DNA of 64,000 bases from Flavobacteriaceae bacterium D16 (lineage in GTDB: Bacteria > Bacteroidota > Bacteroidia > Flavobacteriales > Flavobacteriaceae). The position numbers were made by a program, and so were the translations under genes. Below, piece by piece: positions 35,587-44,441 of the stretch. The DNA lies in assembly GCA_021295155.1 (NCBI GenBank), contig JAJTJC010000036.1, forward strand, positions 930,001 through 994,000, in the 5' to 3' direction. Below the pieces are notes generated by a model, which ran no database searches, was not told the DNA's origin, and was given only the letters and a program-made list of their open reading frames with translations. Within the stretch, counting starts at the first letter, position 1; each line of letters begins with the position of its first letter.

Positions 35587-36939
35587 TCAAATACCCAGGA
35601 CCAGTTTCGCTATCCAGAAATATATGAGGATCCCGAAAATGTCATTGCTCGTGGTGATAAAAGGACCCGTAGCAATGGCGGGGTCAATACCTCTTTTATG
35701 GAGAAATAAGGGGATAAAAGTGCCTATAATTCCGGCTACAATAATTACCGCTATGAGGGAAATGGATATAGCAAGCGCTGTCGGAAAATTACCTTTCCAA
35801 AACCAGGTGAACAACAAAAGTACCAGGGCGAGAACCAATCCATTCAAGGTGGCTAGAAGAATTTCTTTTATAAGCCTGTTCGAGACGCTGCCTTTTAGAT
35901 CGTCGTTGGCCAGCCCCTGCACGATTATCGCACTGGATTGCACCCCCACATTACCAGCCATAGCAGCAATAAGTGGAGTAAAAAAGAACAGGATAGCATG
36001 TTTACTGATCATGGCTTCAAATCCTCCCATGATTGCAGCTGCGCCCACACCTCCGATGAGACCGAGAAAGAGCCAGGGCAATCTCGCACGAGTGAGTTCC
36101 CAAATACTGTCATCTGCTTCCACCACCTGTGAGATACCTGCAGCAAGCTGGTAATCCTTTTCTGCTTCCTCGCGGATAACATCAACGATGTCATCAATGG
36201 TGATGCGGCCAACGAGTCGCCCCAATTCATCCACAACAGGGATGGCCTCCAGGTCGTATTTAGACATAATCCTGGCCACCTCTTCCGGGTTTTCATTGAC
36301 ATTCACGGAATCCACTTTGGGGATGTAGACATCTTTAATGGGCGCCGTTGTTGAAGTAGTTAGTAAATCTTTGAGGGAGAGCCGACCCTTCAGGACATCC
36401 TGATCATCTACCACATATATGGAATGTACCCGTGTTACATTTTCGGCCTGGGCACGCATTTCTTTCACACAGGTGAGGACGTTCCAGTTTTCATTAACCT
36501 TGACTAATTCCTTTGCCATAAGCCCCCCGGCTGAATTCTCGTCGTACCGCAAGAGATCTACGATAGCCTGGGCATGTTCCCGGTCCTCGATTTCAGAAAT
36601 CACCTCCTTAACAATTTCATCCGGAAGTTCTGCCACAATATCGGCGGCGTCATCCGTATCCAACTCCCCTAATTCCCCGGCGATCTCCTTGGAAGAAAGG
36701 TTATTGAGTATGGCCTCCCTTACATCGTCATCCAGTTCCGTAAGAATGTCAGATGTTTTATCACTCTCGAGTAGCTTAATGAGGTAGGTAGCCTGATCTA
36801 CTTCGAGTTCATTGGCAATTTCAGCGACATCCGCATAGTGAACGTCATCCAGGATGGAGAGTAGCCTGGCGTCCTGTTGCTGTTCTACCAGCTGTTCAAT
36901 TTCAGCCAGCAGTTCATCTGTAAGCTTAAACGGTGTCAT
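35587..36939 (-). CDS. mgtE: magnesium transporter MgtE
   Basis: This 450-residue transporter has the MgtE order: an N-terminal superhelical domain (about 1-130), a CBS pair (about 135-255, with [12 protein letters not shown] and [20 protein letters not shown]), a plug helix and a membrane domain of about five helices (for example [23 protein letters not shown]). It imports Mg2+ and is gated by its CBS and N domains. It is the third gene of a unit with the DUF4286-GGCT fusion and rsmA, and it overlaps rsmA by 14 nt. No M-box leader is present. Confidence 0.94.
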   Translation of the reverse strand: MTPFKLTDELLAEIEQLVEQQQDARLLSILDDVHYADVAEIANELEVDQATYLIKLLESDKTSDILTELDDDVREAILNNLSSKEIAGELGELDTDDAADIVAELPDEIVKEVISEIEDREHAQAIVDLLRYDENSAGGLMAKELVKVNENWNVLTCVKEMRAQAENVTRVHSIYVVDDQDVLKGRLSLKDLLTTSTTAPIKDVYIPKVDSVNVNENPEEVARIMSKYDLEAIPVVDELGRLVGRITIDDIVDVIREEAEKDYQLAAGISQVVEADDSIWELTRARLPWLFLGLIGGVGAAAIMGGFEAMISKHAILFFFTPLIAAMAGNVGVQSSAIIVQGLANDDLKGSVSNRLIKEILLATLNGLVLALVLLLFTWFWKGNFPTALAISISLIAVIIVAGIIGTFIPLFLHKRGIDPAIATGPFITTSNDIFGILIYFWIAKLVLGI

Positions 36940-37810
36940 GTTCTATCTTCTGAGTAAGCGCAATGAAATCGGAAACGCTCAATTGCTCCGGGCGCTGGTC
37001 AAATATAGTATCTTCTTTGAGATTATCGGATAAGTCAAAGGGTTTTAAGCTATTGCGAAGTGTTTTACGTCTGTGGTTGAAAGCCGCTTTAACTACCCTG
37101 AAAAACAGGGATTCATCACAGGGCAAATGGTAAGGATCTTTCCTGACAAGGTGAATTACTCCGGATTGTACCTTTGGTGGAGGATCAAATACTTCCGGAT
37201 GAACAGTAAAAAGGTAGTTCGCCTCATAGAATGCCTGTGTCAATACCGAAAGGATACCATAAGCCTTACTCCCTTTTTTTTCGCAAATTCTTTTGGCCAC
37301 CTCCTTTTGGAACATACCAGAGAATTCAGGAATTCTGTCCCGGTATTCCAGCATCCTGAAAACAATTTGTGTAGAAATATTGTAGGGAAAATTCCCGGTG
37401 ATGGCAAAAGGTTCCCCATTGAAAAGGGGAGTGAGATTTTCTTTGAGAAAATCGGATTCCAGTATTCGTAATTTTTTAAGGTGTGGTAGAATTTCCGGAT
37501 TGAGGATAGGAAATTGATCCCTGAGATAGGATACAGATTCTGAATCGATTTCCATCACAGTGAGGGCAATGTCTTTCTCCAGCAAGAATCGGGTTAGAAC
37601 TCCGGTTCCTGGGCCTATTTCCAAGACATTGGAACAGGTGCTCAGTGAAAGTGTGTCGGCGATTTTCCCGGCAATATTTTCATCTTTGAGGAAATGTTGT
37701 CCCAGGTATTTTTTGGCTCGTACGTCAGTTGCTCCTCTCTGTTCCTTTGGGGATCTTCCTTTTTTTCTGTAAGATTTATGCTTTTTACCTTTCACCGATG
37801 TGATTTTCAA
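36926..37810 (-). CDS. rsmA: 16S rRNA dimethyladenosine transferase
   Basis: This 294-residue SAM-dependent enzyme dimethylates two adjacent adenosines near the 3' end of 16S rRNA during 30S maturation. Motifs: [37 protein letters not shown] (SAM loop), and [20 protein letters not shown] (NFPY catalytic). A basic extension of about 30 residues precedes AKKYLGQ. The start codon is TTG at 37810, overlapping the DUF4286-GGCT stop as TTGA; GTG at 37795 is an alternative. MgtE overlaps the 3' end. Confidence 0.93.
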   Translation of the reverse strand: MKITSVKGKKHKSYRKKGRSPKEQRGATDVRAKKYLGQHFLKDENIAGKIADTLSLSTCSNVLEIGPGTGVLTRFLLEKDIALTVMEIDSESVSYLRDQFPILNPEILPHLKKLRILESDFLKENLTPLFNGEPFAITGNFPYNISTQIVFRMLEYRDRIPEFSGMFQKEVAKRICEKKGSKAYGILSVLTQAFYEANYLFTVHPEVFDPPPKVQSGVIHLVRKDPYHLPCDESLFFRVVKAAFNHRRKTLRNSLKPFDLSDNLKEDTIFDQRPEQLSVSDFIALTQKIEHDTV

Positions 37811-38445
37811 TCAGATTTTTCCTGATAAACCCAGGCTTCCGTTCCAGAAGCGAGTAATACCCGTTTACGCGTGTATGCCTCACCTTCGTACTGGTCTGCA
37901 CGTTTGAGGTCTTTTGTGCTAACTACAAACACTTCTCCGTTTACCTGGTCTTCATCCTGACCGGTGGCTTCAACTGAAGGATAAAGTCCTGAAACCTTAT
38001 TTCTGTGAATACGATAGCCAGAAAGCAGGTCCTTTCTGCCGTCCAATTCCCGGGTAAAGACCAACTTCCTTACATCTCGTTCCAACAACGTACCATAAAC
38101 AAACAGATATTCCGTTGCTCTCTCAACAGTATTTTGCTGTATGTTGAGTACTTCCAGCTCTGTACGGAAGGCTACAAATTGACCCCCAAAACGTTGCTGG
38201 GTGTCTTGCCTCAGGCGCTGCGCATCTTCATTGTAATATTGCTGAAGCATTTCCCGGTTAATTGCGGTATACTGAACGGAATAGGTAATACCGCCCATTT
38301 CCTCATCCACCAATACCCGACTCATTTTTGCCTCGATAAATTTGCCGGTAGACAGCATGTCCGGGATATGTATGGTTTGCATCCAATCTAACCACGCCTG
38401 TTGCACTTTTTCGTCAATATTTATGGTTACATTATATATAATCAT
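37807..38445 (-). CDS. DUF4286 and gamma-glutamylcyclotransferase-like fusion protein
   Basis: This 212-residue protein combines two families usually found apart. Residues 1-100 are DUF4286 ([44 protein letters not shown]). Residues about 112-212 are AIG2/GGCT-like ([27 protein letters not shown], then [13 protein letters not shown] with the expected catalytic Glu). The reading frame is continuous. GGCT-like domains cleave gamma-glutamyl amines to 5-oxoproline. Its TTGA overlap with rsmA couples the two. Confidence 0.85.
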   Translation of the reverse strand: MIIYNVTINIDEKVQQAWLDWMQTIHIPDMLSTGKFIEAKMSRVLVDEEMGGITYSVQYTAINREMLQQYYNEDAQRLRQDTQQRFGGQFVAFRTELEVLNIQQNTVERATEYLFVYGTLLERDVRKLVFTRELDGRKDLLSGYRIHRNKVSGLYPSVEATGQDEDQVNGEVFVVSTKDLKRADQYEGEAYTRKRVLLASGTEAWVYQEKSD

Positions 38446-38521
38446 GGTTCCTGGTTTGGAAGTTTCAGGTCGATAATTGCGGCTAATTTGTTCAAAGGAG
38501 GTTGCTATGGATTGCCTGAGA

Positions 38522-40306
38522 TCAATTTACGACATCTCCCCTCAAGATCCTGAAATTTTTTCTGGCCAAGGGAAAATAATAGCTATCCTGATAATTATAA
38601 ATTATTTGTTCGTAGTGGTATTTGGCCTTCTCCGGTTGATCCAGGTATTTTCTGTACAGTTCAGCAATTGCAAAATGGGCGTCGTCGGCAAGTATATCCT
38701 GACCGTAGAACTCTACGATCTTAAGGTAATTGAGCCTGGCAGCATCAAAATCCTTCCTTGCTTCCAGTAACCGCCCCTGTTTTAGTAGTGCCTCATCTTC
38801 AATTTTTTCACCCTTATGATTTTTGAGTATTTCATCCAGGGTTTCAATGGCCTCCTTGTCTTTGTTCTGGTAGGCCAGAAAATCGGCTCGGGCGTATTTT
38901 TTAAGGGCAGTTTGGGTGGAATCTTCCAGGGTATTGTCAGCAATCAGCAGGCTTAATTGCATGGCGTCATTGGCAATTAGCTGGGTGGTAGATCCGCGGA
39001 GGACTTTCAGTTGAGTAAGGGCCCAGTCAAAGTCGCCTTTGTAAAAACTTGTCTGGGCCACCCGGAAGCGTGCTTCCTGCCCCAGGGGATCGTTTTTTAG
39101 CCTTTTCTGGATCTGGGAGAAATTGATGAGGGCCTCATTGAATTTTTGCCCAAAGACCAGGATGTCACCCAGGGCAATTTTAACATAGGCCTCAGAATAT
39201 TTGGTAAGCGGCAATTCCAGTGATTTTTTCAGAATAGCTTCACCTTCTCCTGGAAGGCTTTTTCTGAAAGTTAGAAAATTGGCATATGCGATTTGAAGTT
39301 GTAGGGTCTCCGGCCGATACCCGTATTCGTCGATAAGATTTTCGAATTTCCCATTTACACGATCCAATATTTTATCTGACGTCTCCAGCAATTCAATATC
39401 AATCAGGTTGAGTTGTGCATTCAGGCGTGTAACGGGATTGATGCTGTTTTTTTCTATGAATTCAAATATGGGAACAGCCTGATTCACTGCACCATCTTCA
39501 AGGGCTATTTCTCCCAGACCTTCCATACGTTGCAGATCGTTTTCCGCAGCTCGTCTGAAAATTGCTTTTTCCTGAATGAAGGCAAGGTTGAATTGTCGTT
39601 GCTGAACAAACAGCCAGCTGAGTAACTCGTTCCACAGAAGATCCGGATTAGCCTGGGCTTTTTGGAGCAATAGTCTCTTAAGCGTAAGATTGTTGGGATC
39701 TTCCGGGTTTTGGGAGATGAAGTTGTCAATATTACGAAGGATACTTGTCTTGGGAGATTTACCCCTTACTAGTAATTCCAGAAATGCTTCGTACATCTTT
39801 TCAATATTTCCCTTTTCGCCGTAGATCCTTGCTATGTAATAGTTGTAGTCTAATTGAGGATTAAGGGTCATCGCCTTCGAGTAGGCCCGCAATGCGTAGT
39901 CCAACAAGGCATATCGCTCAAATCTCATCCCGATCAAATACCCAAAGTTGGGATTGGAATCAATATAAGTCAGCGCTTTTTCATAAGCCTGTTCAGCCTC
40001 TTCCGGCATATTTTGGAGCAGGTAATTATATCCTAGCTCAATGTGTAATGAAGGAGAGGCGCTCTTACTATTGATACGGTCTGTCAGGAGTTTTTCTGCC
40101 TCCTGAAACCTTTCCAGTTGCTGATAGCATGATAACAGGCCCTCCACATAATCAGGCCTTCGCGGATTGGACTTTACCAGTCGTTCGTAGAAAACCACGG
40201 CTTTATCATAATCGCCATCATTGAGATATTGCTTGGCCAGGAAATCTGTCTGACCCATGGCTGGAATACTCAATAATAAAATCAGTATGAACAAAATATG
40301 CTTCAT
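38522..40306 (-). CDS. tetratricopeptide-repeat protein, exported
   Basis: This 594-residue protein has a signal peptide (MKHILFILILLLSIPAMGQ) and many TPR units along its length, for example YDKAVVFYERLVKSNPRRPDYVE, EEAEQAYEKALTYIDSNPN and KEAIETLDEILKNHKGEK. It is a periplasmic scaffold of the kind common in Bacteroidota; the partner is unknown. It follows the NTF2-like gene after 73 nt. A TATCTTTG -7-like element lies at 40320-40327. Confidence 0.88.
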   Translation of the reverse strand: MKHILFILILLLSIPAMGQTDFLAKQYLNDGDYDKAVVFYERLVKSNPRRPDYVEGLLSCYQQLERFQEAEKLLTDRINSKSASPSLHIELGYNYLLQNMPEEAEQAYEKALTYIDSNPNFGYLIGMRFERYALLDYALRAYSKAMTLNPQLDYNYYIARIYGEKGNIEKMYEAFLELLVRGKSPKTSILRNIDNFISQNPEDPNNLTLKRLLLQKAQANPDLLWNELLSWLFVQQRQFNLAFIQEKAIFRRAAENDLQRMEGLGEIALEDGAVNQAVPIFEFIEKNSINPVTRLNAQLNLIDIELLETSDKILDRVNGKFENLIDEYGYRPETLQLQIAYANFLTFRKSLPGEGEAILKKSLELPLTKYSEAYVKIALGDILVFGQKFNEALINFSQIQKRLKNDPLGQEARFRVAQTSFYKGDFDWALTQLKVLRGSTTQLIANDAMQLSLLIADNTLEDSTQTALKKYARADFLAYQNKDKEAIETLDEILKNHKGEKIEDEALLKQGRLLEARKDFDAARLNYLKIVEFYGQDILADDAHFAIAELYRKYLDQPEKAKYHYEQIIYNYQDSYYFPLARKNFRILRGDVVN

Positions 40307-40319
40307 GCCGTCTTTTTTA

Positions 40320-40327
40320 CAAAGATA
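40320..40327 (-). promoter_or_regulatory. -7 promoter element for the TPR gene
   Basis: The minus strand reads TATCTTTG, matching TAnnTTTG, 14 nt before the ATG at 40306. A short inverted repeat ATAGCA/TGCTAT overlaps it. No TTG at -33 was found. Confidence 0.4.
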
Positions 40328-40379
40328 GCACAGTTGCTATTTATCCACTGTTAACGAGAATACAAGGTGTACTTTATGC

Positions 40380-40763
40380 CTATTCCTGCTGGCGAAGTGA
40401 TGCTATTTTTTTAGAAGTTTCCCGACTGTCATAGATGATGGTCAGCCCCTTGATTTTGTCATTATCATCCAGCACAAGAATATCTACTACATCAAAAATC
40501 AGTTGGGAATCATCCTTGAGGGTCCAGTGGTAGGTAAAATAAACGGCCATTTTACGCCCTTCCCGATCACAAATATTGTGATGAAGTTGTAATTGGGAAC
40601 TTTTTGTGTCTGCCAGCAGTGAAGTATAGAATTTATGGGCATCTAAGCGCCCATATACTGGTGAAACTACCTGAGCATCAGCTGCAAAAAGTTCAAGTAT
40701 TTCCTGAAGTTCTCCCTTTTGCAGGGCTTCAATATAGCGGGCACTCAGATCACAAAAATCCAT
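40380..40763 (-). CDS. NTF2-like (SnoaL) family protein
   Basis: This 127-residue protein has the NTF2/SnoaL fold: DLSARYIEALQKGELQEILELFA at the start, then YHWTLKDDSQLIFDVVDILV and KGLTIIYDSRETSKK. Such proteins are binding proteins, isomerases or unknown; no catalytic residue set is clear. Its ATG overlaps the serS stop by one base (TAATG), so it is co-translated with serS. Confidence 0.83.
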   Translation of the reverse strand: MDFCDLSARYIEALQKGELQEILELFAADAQVVSPVYGRLDAHKFYTSLLADTKSSQLQLHHNICDREGRKMAVYFTYHWTLKDDSQLIFDVVDILVLDDNDKIKGLTIIYDSRETSKKIASLRQQE

Positions 40764-42037
40764 TATCCAATGCGATCAAACCTGGTGTAGGGTACCAATA
40801 TTTCCGGGATTCTGATATGGTCCTCTTCCTGGTAATTTTCAAGTATTCCGGCAAGGACCCGGGGTAGAGCCAGGGCACTGCCGTTAAGGGTGTGCGCCAA
40901 TTGCGTTTTCTTGTTATTATCTCCACGGTAGCGCAATTTTAAGCGATTCGCCTGAAAGGTTTCAAAATTGGAAATTGAACTGATTTCCAGCCAACGCTGC
41001 TGTGCGGTGGAATAAACCTCAAAATCATAGGTCAATGCAGAGGTAAAACCAAGATCACCCCCGCACAGCCTCAAAATCCGGTAAGGTAACTGCAATTCGC
41101 GTAACAGCATTTTAACATGCTCTACCATCTTATCCAGGGCTGCATACGAGTTGTCCGGGTGTTCTACTCGAACTATTTCCACCTTGTCAAACTGATGCAA
41201 TCGGTTCAACCCCCTGACGTGGGCCCCATAACTTCCGGCTTCCCTCCTGAAACAGGGGGTGTATCCCGTATAGGCAATAGGGAGTTCTTTTTGCTCGAGG
41301 ATTACATCCCGAAACATATTGGTTACAGGTACTTCCGCTGTGGGAATTAAATAGAGGTCGTCACCACCCACATGGTACATCATCCCTTCTTTGTCTGGTA
41401 ATTGTCCTGTGCCATATCCTGAAGCCTCGTTAACCAGGTGAGGTACTTGCATCTCGGTGTATCCGGCGTCGGTGTTCTTGTCCAGAAAGTACTGAATTAA
41501 GGCGCGTTGTAATTTCGCCCCTTTTCCTTTGTATACCGGAAATCCTGCCCCCGTAATCTTAACCCCCAGCTCAAAATCGATGATATCATACTGCTGTGCC
41601 AGTTCCCAGTGTGGCTTGGCATGGGCTCCCAATTCTGGAATATTTCCTTCCCGGAAAACTTCTTCATTATCTTCCTCATTGCTCCCGGCAGGCACAAGTT
41701 CATGGGGTATGTTGGGAATCTGGTACAAGGCTTCCTCTAATTCACTTGCCGTGCTGTTTAGGCTCTCACCCAGTGTTTTGGCCACCTCCTTCAGGGATGA
41801 AGTTTTTGCTTTCAGTGCATTGGCCTCTTCAACCTGCTTGTTTTTAAATAAAATACCAATCTCTTTGGAAAGCTTGTTAGACTCTGCCAGGGTGTTGTCT
41901 AGTTGTGTTTGTAAGGAACGCCTATTTTCATCAAGAGCAAGCACCTGATCGATCAGAGGGCGAGCTTCGATGTTTCTTTTTTCGAGGGCTTTGCAAATGT
42001 CTTCTGCCTTTTCCCGGAGGATATTCAGTTGGAGCAT
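40763..42037 (-). CDS. serS: seryl-tRNA synthetase
   Basis: This 424-residue class II synthetase charges tRNA-Ser (and tRNA-Sec where present). It begins MLQLNILREKAEDICKALEKR, a long antiparallel coiled-coil arm (about residues 30-105) that grips the tRNA, followed by motifs 1-3, including TPCFRREAGSYGA and a final NGSALALPRVLAGILENYQ. The ATG at 42037 is preferred over 42058 and lies just after a strong promoter. The NTF2-like gene is coupled downstream. Confidence 0.95.
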   Translation of the reverse strand: MLQLNILREKAEDICKALEKRNIEARPLIDQVLALDENRRSLQTQLDNTLAESNKLSKEIGILFKNKQVEEANALKAKTSSLKEVAKTLGESLNSTASELEEALYQIPNIPHELVPAGSNEEDNEEVFREGNIPELGAHAKPHWELAQQYDIIDFELGVKITGAGFPVYKGKGAKLQRALIQYFLDKNTDAGYTEMQVPHLVNEASGYGTGQLPDKEGMMYHVGGDDLYLIPTAEVPVTNMFRDVILEQKELPIAYTGYTPCFRREAGSYGAHVRGLNRLHQFDKVEIVRVEHPDNSYAALDKMVEHVKMLLRELQLPYRILRLCGGDLGFTSALTYDFEVYSTAQQRWLEISSISNFETFQANRLKLRYRGDNNKKTQLAHTLNGSALALPRVLAGILENYQEEDHIRIPEILVPYTRFDRIG

Positions 42038-42055
42038 TAGGTATGGTTTAGAGCA

Positions 42056-42086
42056 CAAATTTAGGGCTAAAAGCCCAATGAATCAA
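42056..42086 (-). promoter_or_regulatory. serS promoter (TTG-N20-TAAATTTG)
   Basis: On the minus strand, TTG (42084-42086) is followed after 20 nt by TAAATTTG (42056-42063), an exact consensus match. It places the start site about 10 nt before the serS ATG and argues against the longer start at 42058. Confidence 0.65.
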
Positions 42087-42123
42087 AGGTACTTTGGATA
42101 GGGATTATGCTTTATGAAAAGGT

Positions 42124-43464
42124 TTATTGGTTTACCTCTCCTCCTTTGGCAGACCAGGGTGAAGGCATGATCCATTGATGATGCTGCAAAGGGAGCCATT
42201 GCTCCTGAGCGAGATCTACATTGAGATCGATCAGAGGAGCAAAGTCGTGCTTATTTACCCGTACCCTGGAGTCTGCATAGACTGCAATTTCCTTCCCTTC
42301 TTTTGCATAGGTTTCCTTTAGGTATTGAGCAAACTGCCAGATAAAATCAGGGTATGCAGCAACCTTTTGCCGCTGTTTTGGAGTTAAATATTCACGTTGA
42401 TCTACTAGTTGTCTTTCCCCCGTCTCTTTATTTACTACAGTAAATGTTACTTGACCCATGCGGGTCCTGAGCATCATTCGCCAACTCAACCGATGTCCTT
42501 CCTCAGTCCATAGCACATCTCCTGGTATCCAATGGTGCCGCAGCGGTAGAAGTAGCTGAATAAGAAAATATAACGCACTTATTAACAACAGGGGCTTGCG
42601 GTATAGCGGTTTTCCTATTTCGTTCCCTGAGTATGCGTTTTTTTTGCGAAGGAATATCCGACGAATTGTTTCCGGGGGATAAAAAAACACGATAAAGGCC
42701 AGGGACAAATAGGGAAATATCCCGATCTGAAATACAATGGAATTAAACAGGTGGAAAAATATAGAGCACACAAAAGCAAGATTGCGGGTAGGCTTCCATA
42801 GCAGAGCCGGTACCACGAGCAGGTCAAATAGAATGCCTGAGACTCCTATGATCTGATGAACGGGTTCTAACTGCAACCATTCTCCAATAATTGGATAATG
42901 GCTTCTGCCCTTCATCAATACTTCGATGATGCTAAAATCGAACCAGTCCTGGTACCATTTGGCTATGGATGCATAGGTGTATACAATAAATAATTGCAAA
43001 ATAACAAGCCATTTGACATAGCTGTACATCCATTCCCTGCGAATTCCGGGATTTATCCTTGCATCAAGAGAGGCACTATTCTGAGCAGGAAGAAAGCTCA
43101 TGATTCCAGAAATCAGGATTAACAGGTAGTAATGATTGTTGTAGGATGTTTTTTGCATCAGGTATGCTCCTGTCCACATCAGGGTAAAGGAGATCATGCT
43201 AAGGCGGTAGCGGTAGCCAAGAGCAATTAAAACGCCCAGGGAGCCCATGATAAAGAAGTATACATACATGCCTGGTCCAAGCAGGTTGCGCAGCCATTCA
43301 AAACCTATAAAGGTAAAAGTAAAATCAGGTGTTACCAGATTGGTCTTTACCCAACCGGTGATGATCGCTCCATAGCACTCCAGGCTGATGAGTATTCCGA
43401 AAAAAATACGGAAAAGTACCAGCGCACTGTTGTCGATTTTGGAGAATAGAAAGCGGTTAAACAT
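42124..43464 (-). CDS. HTTM-domain membrane protein (vitamin-K carboxylase-like)
   Basis: This 446-residue membrane protein has the HTTM (horizontally transferred transmembrane) domain shared with vitamin-K-dependent gamma-carboxylase. It shows SALVLFRIFFGILISLECYG, several further helices, and YNNHYYLLILISGIMSFLPA. The last 150 or so residues are soluble-looking (RMMLRTRMGQVTFTVVNKET). Bacterial members are mostly uncharacterised; carboxylase activity is not implied. It starts 3 nt after ribF and is co-transcribed with it. Confidence 0.85.
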   Translation of the reverse strand: MFNRFLFSKIDNSALVLFRIFFGILISLECYGAIITGWVKTNLVTPDFTFTFIGFEWLRNLLGPGMYVYFFIMGSLGVLIALGYRYRLSMISFTLMWTGAYLMQKTSYNNHYYLLILISGIMSFLPAQNSASLDARINPGIRREWMYSYVKWLVILQLFIVYTYASIAKWYQDWFDFSIIEVLMKGRSHYPIIGEWLQLEPVHQIIGVSGILFDLLVVPALLWKPTRNLAFVCSIFFHLFNSIVFQIGIFPYLSLAFIVFFYPPETIRRIFLRKKNAYSGNEIGKPLYRKPLLLISALYFLIQLLLPLRHHWIPGDVLWTEEGHRLSWRMMLRTRMGQVTFTVVNKETGERQLVDQREYLTPKQRQKVAAYPDFIWQFAQYLKETYAKEGKEIAVYADSRVRVNKHDFAPLIDLNVDLAQEQWLPLQHHQWIMPSPWSAKGGEVNQ

Positions 43465-43467
43465 AGA

Positions 43468-44391
43468 TCAGGATATTAGTGCGAGTGCATTTTTCCTGTC
43501 CTTCTTAAGTTGCTGCCGTAAGGCTTCAACCGAGTCAAATCTTTGTTCGTCTCTTAACCTATGGAGAATTTCAACCTGTATTTTCTTGTGATAGAGGTCG
43601 GCCTTAAAATCCAGGAAGTGGATTTCAATACTCCGTTTTGAGCCATCAACCGTGGGGTTTACGCCAATATTCATCATGCCATGTACAAGCCTTCCGTTTA
43701 AATGACTTTGAATTACATAAACCCCATTCTTGGGAATAAGTTTATGGCTTTCCGGAATATGCAGGTTGGCTGTTGGGAAATCCATCGTTCTGCCCAGTCC
43801 CTTACCTTTTTCAACCGTACCCGTTAACATATAGGGATAGCCCAGATAGCTATTTGCCATTTGGATATTCCCTTCTTCAAGGGCCTTTCGAATCTTGGTA
43901 GAACTTACCGAGACTTCATCTATCTCCTGAGCCGGAATTTCCTCAACTTCAAAATCCAAAGTATTGCCAAAAGCTATAAGATCCTGGATGTTGGCATTTC
44001 GGTTGCGACCAAATCTGTGATCATATCCAATGATGATCTTTTTGGTTTTTAGTTGATTTACTAGGATATCCCGAACAAAATCTGTAGCCGTGAGACGTGA
44101 AAATTCCTTGGTAAATGGGTGAATAATCAGACAATCCAGCCCTATCTTTTCCATAATCGAGGCCCTTTCTTCAATGGTATTCAGTAATTTGATGTCTGTA
44201 TCCTTCTGTAATACCATTCTAGGATGGGGATAGAAAGTGAGGACTGTCGCGCGCATTCCGGCTGTTTTGGCACTATTTATGAGACGTTCTAGTATTTTAC
44301 GGTGTCCTATATGCACTCCATCGAATGTTCCAATGGTAATCGCGGTATTTTGCCGTTGGTCGTATTTGGAAATGCTTTGGACTGTAATCAC
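43468..44391 (-). CDS. ribF: bifunctional riboflavin kinase/FAD synthetase
   Basis: This 307-residue enzyme turns riboflavin into FMN and then FAD. The N-terminal adenylyltransferase half has ITIGTFDGVHIGHRKILERL and IIGYDHRFGRNRNA. The C-terminal kinase half has GYPYMLTGTVEKGKGLGRT and MDFPTANL. It starts with GTG at 44391; no upstream ATG fits. It is divergent from the metalloprotease gene, with only about 50 nt between them. No FMN riboswitch was seen. Confidence 0.93.
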   Translation of the reverse strand: MITVQSISKYDQRQNTAITIGTFDGVHIGHRKILERLINSAKTAGMRATVLTFYPHPRMVLQKDTDIKLLNTIEERASIMEKIGLDCLIIHPFTKEFSRLTATDFVRDILVNQLKTKKIIIGYDHRFGRNRNANIQDLIAFGNTLDFEVEEIPAQEIDEVSVSSTKIRKALEEGNIQMANSYLGYPYMLTGTVEKGKGLGRTMDFPTANLHIPESHKLIPKNGVYVIQSHLNGRLVHGMMNIGVNPTVDGSKRSIEIHFLDFKADLYHKKIQVEILHRLRDEQRFDSVEALRQQLKKDRKNALALIS

Positions 44392-44441
44392 AGAATGAAA
44401 TTAATAAAAAGGCTTATTTTTAGCGCAATAAACTCCCCTTG

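Noticed and set aside
35624-36154. 176-residue plus-strand ORF over mgtE
   Set aside because: Shadow of the clear MgtE reading frame with no independent support.
35522-36925. Possible M-box riboswitch for mgtE
   Set aside because: mgtE overlaps rsmA and has no leader of its own, so there is no room for one.
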